64,000 nt of DNA from Candidatus Pristimantibacillus lignocellulolyticus (GCA_023639215.1 CP097899.1:2109001-2173000); one strand, 5' to 3'. Positions 23,312 to 33,104 are shown, counted from the stretch's first letter. Notes: generated from the letters alone by a model not told the origin. Numbers and translations: made by a program.

Positions 23312-24361
23312 ATGAAAGCATTAAGATGGCATAACACTAAAGATATCCGTTTGGAAAATATCGAAGAACCTGTTGCTAAAAAAGGCGAAGTGAAATTGAA
23401 AATACAATGGTGTGGGATTTGCGGTAGCGATTTGCATGAATATACTGCTGGTCCTATTTTTATACCTACTGATACTCCGCATCCTCTAACAGGAGATGCT
23501 GCACCAATCGTAATGGGTCATGAATTCTCTGGAAAAGTAGTTGAAGTTGGTGAAGGAGTTACTGATATTGAGATCGGTGACCGAGTCACAGTTGAGCCTA
23601 TTTATTCATGTGGAAAATGTGAAGCATGTAAACAAGGTAAATATAATCTATGTTCTCTAATGGGCTTCTATGGATTAGCAGGTGGCGGAGGCGGTTTCTC
23701 TGAATATGCATCTGTTCCAGCTCATATGATTCACAAACTACCTGACAATGTATCTTTCGAACAAGGTGCACTTGTAGAGCCGTCAGCAGTTGCGCTTCAC
23801 GCTGTGAAACAAAGTAAAGTCAAGGTTGGCGATAAAGTAGCAGTGTTCGGGACAGGTCCTATTGGTTTATTAGTTATTGAAGCATTGAAAGCTGCAGGTG
23901 CAGCTGAAATATACGCCGTTGAATTATCTTCTCAACGTCGTGAAAAAGCGAATGAACTAGGTGCGATTGCTTTGGATCCAAGTGAAAGTGATATCGTTGA
24001 AAAACTGCATCAGCTAACAAATGGTGGAGTTGATGTATCATTTGAAGTAACAAGTGTACCTCAAGTACTAGTTCAAGCAATCAATGCTACGAAATTCAAT
24101 GGTGAAACCATGATCGTAAGCATTTTCGAGAAAGAAGCTTCCGTTCATCCACAAAATATTGTAATGAAGGAACGTACAGTTACAGGTATTATCGGTTACC
24201 GCGATGTCTTCCCTGCTGTTATTAGCTTGATGGCACAAGGATATTTCCCAGCGGATAAATTAGTAACGAAACGTATTTCACTTGATGAAGTCATTGATGA
24301 AGGTTTTGAAGGTTTATTGAAAGAGAGAAACCATATTAAAATTCTCGTCAAAGCGGAATAG
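23312..24361 (+). CDS. bdhA: Zinc-dependent 2,3-butanediol dehydrogenase-type alcohol dehydrogenase
   Basis: 349-residue medium-chain dehydrogenase. The catalytic zinc region is WCGICGSDLHEY (residues 33-44) with GHEFSGKV later; the structural zinc lobe is CGKCEACKQGKYNLC; the NAD-binding Rossmann motif is GTGPIGLL. The loop between (TPHPLTGDAAPIVMGHEF) is typical of (R,R)-2,3-butanediol dehydrogenases such as B. subtilis BdhA, which interconvert acetoin and butanediol. ATG 23312 follows AGGAGATG; the frame from 23303 has no site. Other polyol substrates remain possible. Confidence 0.85.
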   Translation: MKALRWHNTKDIRLENIEEPVAKKGEVKLKIQWCGICGSDLHEYTAGPIFIPTDTPHPLTGDAAPIVMGHEFSGKVVEVGEGVTDIEIGDRVTVEPIYSCGKCEACKQGKYNLCSLMGFYGLAGGGGGFSEYASVPAHMIHKLPDNVSFEQGALVEPSAVALHAVKQSKVKVGDKVAVFGTGPIGLLVIEALKAAGAAEIYAVELSSQRREKANELGAIALDPSESDIVEKLHQLTNGGVDVSFEVTSVPQVLVQAINATKFNGETMIVSIFEKEASVHPQNIVMKERTVTGIIGYRDVFPAVISLMAQGYFPADKLVTKRISLDEVIDEGFEGLLKERNHIKILVKAE

Positions 24362-24424
24362 TTCTAATACAGTTCAGAAAAAATGGGCTTTACTAGTTTG
24401 AAGCTTAACATAGAAACTTCTTCT

Positions 24425-24484
24425 GCCGAGTATTTATTGGATAGTGGCTTCGCCATAGCAGTCCGATAGATGCTCGGCTTTTTT
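24425..24484 (+). terminator. Intrinsic terminator after the butanediol dehydrogenase gene
   Basis: GCCGAG (24425-24430) pairs with CTCGGC (24473-24478), extended by a TATTTATTGGA/TCCGATAGAT stem and capped by a GGC-TTCG-CC tetraloop hairpin, then six T. In the rest of the gap before 24668 there is a weak TTAAGT-N17-TATAAT promoter (24489-24517). Confidence 0.85.
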
Positions 24485-24667
24485 GCGTTTAAGTATAAAT
24501 ACGATAGATATTATAATATATAACGATTATGTGTCTAATATGGAATCGGTCAATCCTTATGATATTATTAGGCGAAGCGCAGTATTTAGTTTGTAGATAT
24601 TAAGGAAGTAACTGCGTAGCCATCGTATATTACGAAATATAGGTGAAGTAAGGATCGAAAGCCAGCG

Positions 24668-25762
24668 ATGAGTACAGAGAAGTTATTAACGGAAGCTACT
24701 ACATTTATTACAACAATGTATAACGAATTACGATATAGTCCTCAGCAATTAGAAGAACGATTGACATCTATTTCAGCAAGTATTTCACAGAACGGAAGTT
24801 ATCTTCACACAGATGATGAACTCCAATATGGTTCGAGAGTGGCGTGGCGCAATAATAGTCGTTGTATCGGGAGATTGTTTTGGAAGTCACTTATTGTTGC
24901 AGACTGTAGGCATGTAAGTGATCCAGATCAAATTTTCGACGCGTTACTCAGTCATATTGAGCAAGCTACGAATGATGGTCGAGTGCAGCCGCTTATTACG
25001 ATCTTCTCACAAAGCAGTGCTGAGCTTACTGTGAGAATATTGAACCATCAGCTCATTCGTTATGCTGGTTATCAGATTGGAGACCAGATCGTTGGAGATC
25101 CAGACTCTATAGCTTTTACAACGTTATGTATGGAACTTGGTTGGCGTGGCAAGGGGACTGCTTATGATGTGTTACCGCTCGTTATTCAAATCAATAGTGA
25201 GCAAACTTATTATCGTAGTATTCCTCATCAATATGTTAAAGAAGTTAAGATAGAGCACCCTAGTCTTCCTTGGTTTCATGAACTTCAATTACAATGGTAC
25301 GCGATACCGATCGTGTCTGATATGGAATTAGAAATAGGTGGCATTCGTTACACAGCAGCCCCTTTTAACGGCTGGTATATGGGAACAGAAATTGCTACTC
25401 GTAATTTTGGCGACGTGCATCGCTATAATAAGTTACCGATCATTGCAAAAAGTATGGGGCTAGATGTAAGTAGTAATCTAACGTTGTGGAAAGATCGAGC
25501 GCTTGTGGAATTGAATGAAGCAGTAATCTATTCCTATAAGAAAAATAAAGTTAGTATTGTGGATCATCATACAGCATCAGAACAATTCCGATTGTTTTGT
25601 GAACAAGAACAACAGCAACAGCGCGAAGTGAATGCTCGTTGGTCATGGCTTATTCCTCCTATGTCTCCTACAACAACGGTAATATGGCATACACGATACA
25701 ATGAAACCGATACGAATCCTAATTATTATCGTAAAGCACAATGTCCTTTTCACAAATCATAA
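24668..25762 (+). CDS. nos: Bacterial nitric oxide synthase, oxygenase domain only
   Basis: 364 residues matching bacterial NOS oxygenases throughout. The heme-binding segment is AWRNNSRCIGRLFWKSL with the axial cysteine at residue 66; NGWYMGTEIATRNFGD contains the glutamate that holds the arginine substrate; the C-terminal RWSWLIPPMSPTTTVIWH region is the pterin/dimer part. It makes NO from L-arginine using electrons from non-dedicated flavodoxins, since no reductase domain is fused or adjacent. Monocistronic. The ribosome site is weak (AAGGA, 13 bases upstream), so translation may be modest. Confidence 0.95.
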   Translation: MSTEKLLTEATTFITTMYNELRYSPQQLEERLTSISASISQNGSYLHTDDELQYGSRVAWRNNSRCIGRLFWKSLIVADCRHVSDPDQIFDALLSHIEQATNDGRVQPLITIFSQSSAELTVRILNHQLIRYAGYQIGDQIVGDPDSIAFTTLCMELGWRGKGTAYDVLPLVIQINSEQTYYRSIPHQYVKEVKIEHPSLPWFHELQLQWYAIPIVSDMELEIGGIRYTAAPFNGWYMGTEIATRNFGDVHRYNKLPIIAKSMGLDVSSNLTLWKDRALVELNEAVIYSYKKNKVSIVDHHTASEQFRLFCEQEQQQQREVNARWSWLIPPMSPTTTVIWHTRYNETDTNPNYYRKAQCPFHKS

Positions 25763-25770
25763 CAATAATG

Positions 25771-25823
25771 AAAAACAAGAAAAATTCCTCTATTGATAAT
25801 ATCGAGGAGTTTTTCTTGTTTTT
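25771..25823 (+). terminator. Intrinsic terminator after nos
   Basis: AAAACAAGAAAAATTCCTC (25772-25790) pairs with GAGGAGTTTTTCTTGTTTT (25804-25822) with a single mismatch. Confidence 0.88.
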
Positions 25824-25991
25824 AAAGTATTTTATTTATCACTAAATAGTATAATATACTAATTAATATTATATTTATGAAAAGAATGGTTTGTAATTTG
25901 TTATTTTTTGGTTTATAATACAATGAATTTATTGCTATTTTTATGGGGATAGACCGTGAAATTTACAAATATGTAAAGGGGATAAATCTAG

Positions 25992-26999
25992 ATGCCTCCA
26001 CAAACCTTAAACTCTCAAATGTATAATGAAATGATCAAATTAAGTTACCTAAAAAGATATGAAAATGTTGATACTAAAGAAGTATACGGCAGGATCTTTA
26101 AGAAATCAGCCCAATTGGAACAACAACTTAAAAAGGATTTATACGATTTTAATGAAGAAGAGCTAAGGTTATTCGTGATGCAAATATTGCAACCCAAAAC
26201 GAAAGAGAGTTCACGTTCTATTTATTCGACGATATCATCATATTTAGAATGGTCGATTAGTGAAAATTATTCACAACATATCTCAAATCCATGGAAAAAA
26301 CGTGGACAAGATTATATATACGGATTAGTTATGCATGTGAAAAATTACATGTCATATGATGAGAAACAACATATTTTAAGTAAATTAATTAATGCTCAAG
26401 ATAAATTTATTATCGAAGCGCTATGGAATGGTGTGCAGGGAGATAAACTCATTGAGTTAGTTACATTAATGATGAATAATATTAACGTTGAATCACGTAC
26501 CATTGAACTTATGAATGAGAATAAAGATAGAACTAGAGAATTAATAGCGTTTGATGATCAACTTTGTAATTTTGCCATCCAGGCAAACGCTCAGCGACTG
26601 TATATTAAGAAGAATGGTCAATGTAGCGAGAACACGATATCAGAAAGTGCTGAACTAGTAGAATCTAATTATATAATAAAACGCTCAAACACAAAACATA
26701 AAGGTGATAAATCTTATACGACTCATTATACTGTATACAATCGTATAGAGATGTTTCGTGAGTTGAGAGATATGGATAAATTCTCTAATGTGCTTGTCAC
26801 AAAAAATATTGTTAGGAGCGGTATGATCTACCATGCTTTATTGTTGTACAAGCGTGATGGGGTATTAGGTCGAAATCAAATTGAGGAAATTTGTAATCGC
26901 TTCAATGTGAAATTCAAATGGTCGATGAAAGATTTCTTGAATATTGATCATCTTACTCAGTTATATCCTGAAGAAGTAAAAGAGTTAGCAACGGTATAA
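25992..26999 (+). CDS. Protein with tyrosine-recombinase-like layout, possibly MrpR (phage repressor) related
   Basis: 335 residues. Residues about 45-110 look like a SAM-like core-binding domain (FNEEELRLFVMQILQPKTK, then a short YLEWSI helix). From about 120 the chain resembles an integrase-fold domain: IIEALWNGVQGDKLIELVTL corresponds to the A-x-x-x-G-x-R-x-x-E-x-x-x-L box, but the catalytic arginine is replaced (Q-G-D-K). The C-terminal IVRSGMIYHALLLY may correspond to the R-H-x-x-A-x-x-L box, and no nucleophilic tyrosine is evident at the expected place. This fits MrpR/YopR of phage SPbeta, an integrase-fold repressor without recombinase activity. It stands alone with no phage genes near. 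Confidence 0.5.
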   Translation: MPPQTLNSQMYNEMIKLSYLKRYENVDTKEVYGRIFKKSAQLEQQLKKDLYDFNEEELRLFVMQILQPKTKESSRSIYSTISSYLEWSISENYSQHISNPWKKRGQDYIYGLVMHVKNYMSYDEKQHILSKLINAQDKFIIEALWNGVQGDKLIELVTLMMNNINVESRTIELMNENKDRTRELIAFDDQLCNFAIQANAQRLYIKKNGQCSENTISESAELVESNYIIKRSNTKHKGDKSYTTHYTVYNRIEMFRELRDMDKFSNVLVTKNIVRSGMIYHALLLYKRDGVLGRNQIEEICNRFNVKFKWSMKDFLNIDHLTQLYPEEVKELATV

Positions 27000-27041
27000 T
27001 AATATCTCTTATAACAGTAGTACATAGTATTCAATATAGTT

Positions 27042-27114
27042 AGTAGATCACCGTTATCAATAAGCCAGTTACGTATCGTAATTGAACTTAATAATCGGTG
27101 ATCTACTTTTTTTT
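27042..27114 (+). terminator. Intrinsic terminator after the recombinase-like gene
   Basis: AGTAGATCACCG (27042-27053) pairs with CGGTGATCTACT (27096-27107), and eight T follow. A TTACG/CGTAA hairpin sits in the loop. Confidence 0.85.
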
Positions 27115-27227
27115 GAGAAACCAACGTATGAGGCAATGGATGAATAATATTACTAAGTATATTTTTTGCAGTATTATAGGTATTCTATCTCGATCATAGT
27201 ATCATTATATTGGGGGTGAATTAGAAT

Positions 27228-27554
27228 ATGTTGGTTGGATTAATACTATTCGTAGTTGCAGGCATTGCTGAAATCGGAGGTGGGTATTTAATCTGGCTAT
27301 GGCTAAGAGAAGGTCGTCCTACTTACTTTGGAGTTCTTGGTGGACTTTCTTTAGCGTTATATGGAATCGTTGCAACATTTCAAAACTTCCCGACATTTGG
27401 ACGAGTATATGCTGCTTATGGCGGTGTTTTTATTGTGCTATCTGTCTTATGGGGATGGGGAGTAGACAAGAAAATGCCGGATTTATATGACTGGTTAGGT
27501 GCAGCGATATGTGTCGTAGGCGTTAGCGTAATGTTGTTTGCACCAAGAGGGTGA
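27228..27554 (+). CDS. ynfA: YnfA/UPF0060 family small membrane protein
   Basis: 108 residues with four transmembrane helices. The family patterns are easy to see: AGIAEIGGGYLIWLWLREG at the N-terminus, YGIVATFQ, FGRVYAAYGGVFIVLSVLWGWGVD in the second half and the terminal DWLGAAICVVGVSVMLFAPRG. YnfA proteins are related to the drug/metabolite transporter (SMR-like) superfamily and their substrate is not settled. GGGGGTGA lies 8 bases before the ATG. Full family length. Confidence 0.94.
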   Translation: MLVGLILFVVAGIAEIGGGYLIWLWLREGRPTYFGVLGGLSLALYGIVATFQNFPTFGRVYAAYGGVFIVLSVLWGWGVDKKMPDLYDWLGAAICVVGVSVMLFAPRG

Positions 27555-27851
27555 CAGTAACCAAGGTTCATATTCAATTAATATTAGAGCTAACTTATTT
27601 AACAAACTTATAAATATATTTAATTTTAAAAGAAGATTCTTTAGATTGTGGGGTACTCATGAGAGGAAAAAACAATATACACTGGTTGTAATCGGTTACA
27701 TTACGGTAGTAAGTATGAACACGTCATCCATGGCATCTGCTAATGCCACGTATATGAAGATAGATCAGCATAGATTATTTTTGAGATGCTACTACTTTTA
27801 ATTATAACTAGCATCTTAAGAAGCCCATAATAAGGTTTTAGGGGGTTACAT
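27555..27851 (+). other. Gap with two short hairpins, no supported gene
   Basis: An overlapping 87-codon frame across this gap has no ribosome site and no family resemblance. TGGCAT/ATGCCA (about 27731-27748) and GATGCTA/TAGCATC (about 27785-27816) can form hairpins. The second lies close to the response-regulator start and could be part of its leader. Confidence 0.35.
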
Positions 27852-29432
27852 ATGTATAAAGTATTAATCGTAGATGATGAAATTTTCGTTCGTAAAGGTA
27901 TTATAGGATTAATGGATTGGAATAAGCTGCAATATGAGATATGTGGTGAAGCGGAAAATGGTCTTCAAGCAGTGGAAATGATCGAACTGTTGAAACCAGA
28001 TCTAGTTATTGCTGATATTCGTATGCCGATATTAGATGGCCTAGCTTTAATTAAAGAAGTTAAGGAAAGTGGTAAACACCAACCAGTATTTATTATTGTT
28101 AGTGGATATCATGATTTCTCTTATGCAAAGCAAGCCTTACGCTATCTGGTATCAGATTATATATTGAAACCCGTCGATGAGAAGGAATTAGAAGAGACAT
28201 TGCGTCGCGTAGCTAGTACATTATCAAAAAAGAGATTAACGACATTGACAGGTGAAAAACCGATAATAGAATCAGTTATTGAGACGTTATTAAATATAGA
28301 GTGTAGCGAAGAAGATGCTAAACAACTAGCGGAAGCACTGGACATTCCAGTTATCGGAAATTATTGTTATGCTACCGTAGAAGTACATGATTCTCAGTTA
28401 CGCAACGGTGACTATAATCATGTGCTTCTTAGTCAACTGGAAAATTTACTGTCCGACATTACAGAAAAAGTAGACTATCATATACCTATTCATACACAAG
28501 CGAAAAATCAATTCGGTTTGATTATTCATACCGATAAATTAAAACAAGCATTGATGTCATTTACTCCAGAAGATGCATTGCGATTGTTACAGTTAGCGAT
28601 TGTGAAAGGGATGAAAGTTCCTATAACGATCTATGTAGGGATAGAAGTTGATCGTCTGAGTACAATTACAAACTCTGCGACTACTGCGAAAGAAGCAATA
28701 AAATATAAATTTGCGGAAGATGGCAAGAACGTTATTTTCTCTAATGAAGTTAGCCGAACGGCATTGTATTATTTTGATGTTGAGACGTCTATTCATAACA
28801 ATTTACTTGAACAAATTGAAGAGAATAAACATGATGCATACGAACAAACGATTGATCAAATGTTTCATCAATTTAGAACTATGCGTTTCGCGCCTAGTGC
28901 AGTTGCGAATACGTTGACCCGTAGTACCATCGGAGTTATTAATATTGTTCGTCAAATGGAAGGCAAGGAAGAAGAACTTAAGTGGCTACCTGAAATGTTA
29001 GATTGGCAGAAAAAGTATAGCAGACTGTCTGAACTACAGGACGTTTTCCTTAGTTTTGTTAGGGAAGCTTCTCAATATATATTGGATCGGCGCGGGGAAC
29101 AAGGGAAAGGTAGTATAGAGAAAATTAAGAAGTATATTGATAATCACTATACTGAAAATATTAATTTAAAAGGAATTGCAGCTAAGTTCTATATGAACTC
29201 AGTCTATCTCGGGCAATTATTCAGAAAATCTTATGGGGCGTATTTCAATGAATATTTACTCGGTATTCGCGTAGAAGAAGCGAAAAAATTACTAAGACAG
29301 ACGGATTTAAGAATGTATGAGGTCGCAGAAAAAGTTGGATTCCAAAATGCAGATTATTTTGTAACTCAATTTGAAAAATTAGAAAAAATGACACCTACCG
29401 ATTATCGTAACAAAATATTAGGCAAAAAATAA
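27852..29432 (+). CDS. Response regulator with AraC-type DNA-binding domain (YesN-like), aldouronate cluster
   Basis: 526 residues: CheY-like receiver (about 1-120, phosphoacceptor D55 in LVIADIRMP, with the conserved D8-D9 and K104-type lysine in DYILKPVDE), a middle region of unknown fold, and a C-terminal AraC helix-turn-helix pair (about 425-520, NINLKGIAAKFYMNSVYLGQ then YEVAEKVGFQNADYF). This is the YesN class used by Paenibacillus to induce oligosaccharide utilisation genes. The cognate kinase follows 17 bases later. Likely activates the lplA promoter near 31332. Confidence 0.93.
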   Translation: MYKVLIVDDEIFVRKGIIGLMDWNKLQYEICGEAENGLQAVEMIELLKPDLVIADIRMPILDGLALIKEVKESGKHQPVFIIVSGYHDFSYAKQALRYLVSDYILKPVDEKELEETLRRVASTLSKKRLTTLTGEKPIIESVIETLLNIECSEEDAKQLAEALDIPVIGNYCYATVEVHDSQLRNGDYNHVLLSQLENLLSDITEKVDYHIPIHTQAKNQFGLIIHTDKLKQALMSFTPEDALRLLQLAIVKGMKVPITIYVGIEVDRLSTITNSATTAKEAIKYKFAEDGKNVIFSNEVSRTALYYFDVETSIHNNLLEQIEENKHDAYEQTIDQMFHQFRTMRFAPSAVANTLTRSTIGVINIVRQMEGKEEELKWLPEMLDWQKKYSRLSELQDVFLSFVREASQYILDRRGEQGKGSIEKIKKYIDNHYTENINLKGIAAKFYMNSVYLGQLFRKSYGAYFNEYLLGIRVEEAKKLLRQTDLRMYEVAEKVGFQNADYFVTQFEKLEKMTPTDYRNKILGKK

Positions 29433-29449
29433 CTAGGTGGAGATTACAG

Positions 29450-31180
29450 ATGCGAAGATTTCATATTAATAATCTCAAGCTTAGAAACAAGCTTGTATTG
29501 ATTTATATTCTATGTGTATTTATCCCGATTTTGTTTGCCAATGTGGTGTTTTACAATGTGACGACAAATAATATTAAGAATCAAAAAGCGGTAGATGCGG
29601 AAATCGCATTAGAGCAATTGAAGAATGAATTAAAAGTTGTGATTGAAGATGCGGCAGGTATCGCCTACCTGTATTATATTGATCCTGTTCTAAATAATCA
29701 CTTGAATACAAAGTATAATTCATATGATCAATATATTGAGTCGTTAGCTTCGATAAAAAGCATATTCAATCGTTCAGATAAAGAATACCAGACAATTAGT
29801 TCGGCACTTATTATGACGAACAATACGTCTATATTGTCTTCAGGTAACATTGTTCTAATGGATGAAGATATATTACGCTCACAATGGTATGTGGAGTTTT
29901 CTGAAAATGTAAACTCATATTCATATTTTTATGTTACTGAAAAAAGTATTAGCATTATTCAAAATCTAGATTATGAACAAACGGGGACGTTTGAACATCT
30001 TATTAAAATTGATTTGAATATGGAATATGTTAAACAACTTATGGATCTCTCTAACTTCCAAGGTAATGTTTACTTTGCGAATGATGAAAACAATGTGCAT
30101 TATAGCACTGACCCAGAGTTAGTATTGACGGAAGGTCCAGTCGTTTTGTCAGAAATTAAACAACCAGAGAAAGCACTTACGTTTCTCAAAACTTATACTA
30201 ACAACCGCTATCTTGGAGGATGGTCATTGTTTGGCGTGATAGATGAAGAGAAAATATTGTCTGAAGTACGTCAATCAGCACAGTTTATTGTTATTTTAGC
30301 AATCATTAATTTTGTAGTGCCAACGATTATCATTACGATGATTTCAAGTTCAATTCATACTCGAGTGAAAAAAGTACTAAATCATATGAAAAAAGTGAAA
30401 GGGAAAAACTTTGAACAAATTCCTTATGATAGCGCTCGGGACGAAATAGGTGAATTATCAGTTGAGTTTAATCGAATGATTGACCGGATTGATAACTTAA
30501 TTAATGATGTGTATGTTGCTGATATTCAGAAGAAAGATCTTGAGATTAGACAACGACAAGCACAGCTGCATGCTCTTCATAGTCAAATTAATCCTCACTT
30601 CTTATTCAATGCGTTAGAGACGATTCGAATGCGAAGTCTTATGAAGGGAGAATCAGAAACGGCTCGAACCATTCAAAATATGGGGAAAATATTTCGAAAG
30701 TCGATCTCTTGGAAAAGAAGCTTTGTTACGATTAGTGAAGAGATTGAACTTATTGAAAGTTTCCTGGAAATTCAGAAGTATCGCTTTGGGGATAAGTTAC
30801 AGTTTCAAATTACAGTAGAAGATGCTTTAAAGGAACAAATAATTCCTAAAATGACATTTTTACCTTTTGTTGAAAATGCAAGCATTCATGGCATTGAAAG
30901 CAATCCTGGAATAGGCCTAATTACAATTCAAATTGCACATGAAGCTCAGTATATTGTTTTTGTCATTTCTGATAACGGTATGGGAATGACTGAGCAAAAG
31001 TTGAATGAATTAGAAACCTATTTCAGTGATGATGAGCAGATGGGTGATAATGTTGGAATGAAAAATGTATTTACTCGTCTGCGTATTGTATATGGGGATG
31101 AATTTACTTATAAGATGGAAAGTGAAGAAGGATCGGGAACACGTATTATGTTAAAACTTCCAATGAAAGAAATCGAATAA
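29450..31180 (+). CDS. YesM-type membrane sensor histidine kinase, aldouronate cluster
   Basis: 576 residues: transmembrane segment at about 14-34, a large extracytoplasmic sensor domain, second transmembrane segment at about 280-300, HAMP (about 300-360), then the His_kinase domain with the phospho-histidine in QINPHFLFNALETI and a C-terminal ATPase domain (VENASIHGIE as N-box, SDNGMGM, GVGMKNVFTRL). This is the LytS/YesM-like family that pairs with YesN regulators. The stop is followed by a strong terminator, so regulator and kinase form a two-gene operon separate from the transporter. Confidence 0.93.
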   Translation: MRRFHINNLKLRNKLVLIYILCVFIPILFANVVFYNVTTNNIKNQKAVDAEIALEQLKNELKVVIEDAAGIAYLYYIDPVLNNHLNTKYNSYDQYIESLASIKSIFNRSDKEYQTISSALIMTNNTSILSSGNIVLMDEDILRSQWYVEFSENVNSYSYFYVTEKSISIIQNLDYEQTGTFEHLIKIDLNMEYVKQLMDLSNFQGNVYFANDENNVHYSTDPELVLTEGPVVLSEIKQPEKALTFLKTYTNNRYLGGWSLFGVIDEEKILSEVRQSAQFIVILAIINFVVPTIIITMISSSIHTRVKKVLNHMKKVKGKNFEQIPYDSARDEIGELSVEFNRMIDRIDNLINDVYVADIQKKDLEIRQRQAQLHALHSQINPHFLFNALETIRMRSLMKGESETARTIQNMGKIFRKSISWKRSFVTISEEIELIESFLEIQKYRFGDKLQFQITVEDALKEQIIPKMTFLPFVENASIHGIESNPGIGLITIQIAHEAQYIVFVISDNGMGMTEQKLNELETYFSDDEQMGDNVGMKNVFTRLRIVYGDEFTYKMESEEGSGTRIMLKLPMKEIE

Positions 31181-31238
31181 ATAGTAAATACTATAATAAT
31201 ATTGATATTTTATACATGTAAATTTTATAAATACTAAA

Positions 31239-31282
31239 AAAAGCATAGATATTTACTTAAATAAGTAAATATCTATGCTTTT
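31239..31282. terminator. Bidirectional intrinsic terminator after the sensor kinase
   Basis: A 21-bp arm (31239-31259) pairs perfectly with 31262-31282 around a two-base centre; A-run before and T-run after. It separates the regulatory pair from the transporter genes. Confidence 0.85.
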
Positions 31283-31331
31283 CAAAGAACGATGTAAAGT
31301 TTATTGGGTAACGAGATAAACATATTCGAAT

Positions 31332-31350
31332 TATAATGAAAGTGCTTACA
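31332..31350 (+). promoter_or_regulatory. -10 box with overlapping cre-like site ahead of the binding-protein gene
   Basis: TATAAT at 31332-31337 is immediately followed by TGAAAGTGCTTACA (31337-31350), which fits the CcpA operator consensus TGWAANCGNTNWCA at all but one fixed position (T for C at position 7). No good -35 lies at the right distance, as expected for an activator-dependent promoter. Catabolite repression of the aldouronate operon is inferred. Confidence 0.5.
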
Positions 31351-31381
31351 AAATATGATTGCTAGAAGGGGGAACAAAGTT

Positions 31382-33058
31382 ATGACCCAAAGAAAGTGGT
31401 TAAAGACAGGTCTAGCAGTAGTAATGGCATCAGTAATGATTATTGCGGGCTGCGGAAGTAAGGATGCGAACAACAAAGGAGCGAACTCCTCAAATGCAGG
31501 AGATGATACAGCACCAGTAACGTTTACTTACTTCAGCTTTAGTAGTAACAAAGACATACTTGCTAGCGACACAACAATCGGTAAGAAATTACAAGAACAA
31601 ACGAATGTGGATTGGAAGATGGAATTTGCGGTAGGAGATATAAGTACGAAATCTGGAGTAATGATTACAGGTGGCGATTATCCTGACGTTATCGTTCCAG
31701 AAGGTGAAATCGATAAATTAATTGATGCGGAAGCTTTCCAACCATTGAACGAGTTAATAGAAAAATATGCTCCTAACATTAAGCGTGTATACGGAGACTA
31801 TATGGACAAGTTTACAGATGAAGATGGAAATATCTATGTTCTTCCATTCTCTGCTAACCAAGGCTACATTAGTGATCCTAATATTTCTCAAGGTGCTTTC
31901 TGGATTCAACGTGGTGTATTGAAAGAGTTCGGATACCCAGAGATTAAAACTTTAGATCAGTATTTTGATCTACTTGCTCAATACAAAGCGAAATATCCTA
32001 CTGTGGATGGTAAAGACACTATCGGATTTATCACTTATGCAGGTGTGAAAGACAACTTCTTCACGATTACTAATGCTCCAATGCACTTAGCTGGTTACCC
32101 TAATGATGGTGGTGTAACTATTGACATGGAAACTCATGATGCAAAAGTATATGCGGCTAGTGATATTGAAAAACCTTGGTTACAAAAGCTGAATGAAATT
32201 AATGCTGCTGGATTATTTGATCCTGAAACATTTACAGCTAACAAAGACCAATACCTTGCGAAATTGACTTCTGGTCGTGTTCTAGGTTACTTCAACTACG
32301 GCTGGCAAGTTGATGATGCAACAAACAACTTGAAAACTGCAGGAAACGATGATCTTCGTTATGTAGCACTTCCAATCGTATATGATGAGTCCGTTACAGA
32401 TCAATACATTGATCCACCAGCGTTTGTTAACAATCGTGGTATTGGTATTTCTGTAAGTGCAAAAGATCCAGTACGTATTATTAAATACTTCGATAATCTT
32501 CTAACAGAAGATAATCAAAAACTAGTTCAATGGGGTGAAGAAGGCGTTACTTACTCCGTTGATGAGAATGGTCGTTACGTAATGAATAACGAACAAATTG
32601 CAAACCGTAATGACAATGAATTCAAACGTAGCTATGGTTGGTCATATTTCGAGTACAACTGGCCTCGTTATGGTAATAGCTCTGTGTTCGAAAATGGTAA
32701 CTCTTATAGCGTAGGTAATCAATCTGAAGTAGCGTTTGCAGGATATACAGAAGGTGACCAAGCGATTCTTAATGAATATGGCATTCAAACATTTGCAGAA
32801 TCATTCTCAGCACCACAAGATCGTCCTTGGTACCCAGCATGGAGTATCAACAAAGAACAAGGATCTGCTGAACAGATCTTCGAACAAAAATCTGGAGATA
32901 TTCAACAAAAATACTTCCCTAAAATTGTATTATCAACTCCAGATAAATTTGAATCTGTATGGAATGAATATGTTGCAGAAATCAATAAGCTTGATGTAGC
33001 TGGCTACGAAGCGTTTGTAACAAATAAAGTTAAAGAGCGTGTAGCTGGTAACTGGTAA
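31382..33058 (+). CDS. lplA: Extracellular solute-binding lipoprotein (LplA-like), aldouronate uptake
   Basis: 558 residues with a lipoprotein signal peptide ending in IAGC (lipid cysteine at residue 24) and a Ser/Asn/Gly-rich spacer. The mature protein is a large type-1 extracellular solute-binding domain; VTFTYFSFSSNKDILASDTT marks its start. It should capture xylo-oligosaccharides, probably methylglucuronoxylotriose-type aldouronates, for the two permeases downstream; the ATPase is not encoded here and is presumably a shared MsmX-type protein. ATG 31382 has AAGGGGG 9 bases upstream; the ATG at 31355 has none. Codon choice looks biased toward high expression. Confidence 0.92.
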   Translation: MTQRKWLKTGLAVVMASVMIIAGCGSKDANNKGANSSNAGDDTAPVTFTYFSFSSNKDILASDTTIGKKLQEQTNVDWKMEFAVGDISTKSGVMITGGDYPDVIVPEGEIDKLIDAEAFQPLNELIEKYAPNIKRVYGDYMDKFTDEDGNIYVLPFSANQGYISDPNISQGAFWIQRGVLKEFGYPEIKTLDQYFDLLAQYKAKYPTVDGKDTIGFITYAGVKDNFFTITNAPMHLAGYPNDGGVTIDMETHDAKVYAASDIEKPWLQKLNEINAAGLFDPETFTANKDQYLAKLTSGRVLGYFNYGWQVDDATNNLKTAGNDDLRYVALPIVYDESVTDQYIDPPAFVNNRGIGISVSAKDPVRIIKYFDNLLTEDNQKLVQWGEEGVTYSVDENGRYVMNNEQIANRNDNEFKRSYGWSYFEYNWPRYGNSSVFENGNSYSVGNQSEVAFAGYTEGDQAILNEYGIQTFAESFSAPQDRPWYPAWSINKEQGSAEQIFEQKSGDIQQKYFPKIVLSTPDKFESVWNEYVAEINKLDVAGYEAFVTNKVKERVAGNW

Positions 33059-33074
33059 GAAGATACAAATAGAT

Positions 33075-33104
33075 GGAAAAGCGTAGATTAATCTTCGCTT
33101 TTCC
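33075..33104 (+). other. Intercistronic hairpin between the binding protein and its permease
   Basis: GGAAAAGCG (33075-33083) pairs with CGCTTTTCC (33096-33104). There is no T-run, so it is more likely a 3' stabiliser or partial terminator that keeps binding-protein mRNA more abundant than permease mRNA. A comparable hairpin follows urtA. Confidence 0.6.

Noticed and set aside
25992..26999. Active tyrosine integrase marking a mobile element
   Set aside because: Catalytic arginine and tyrosine are not evident, and no attachment site, tRNA gene or cargo genes are nearby.
27538..27801. 87-codon frame overlapping the end of ynfA
   Set aside because: No ribosome site, low-complexity start and no family resemblance.
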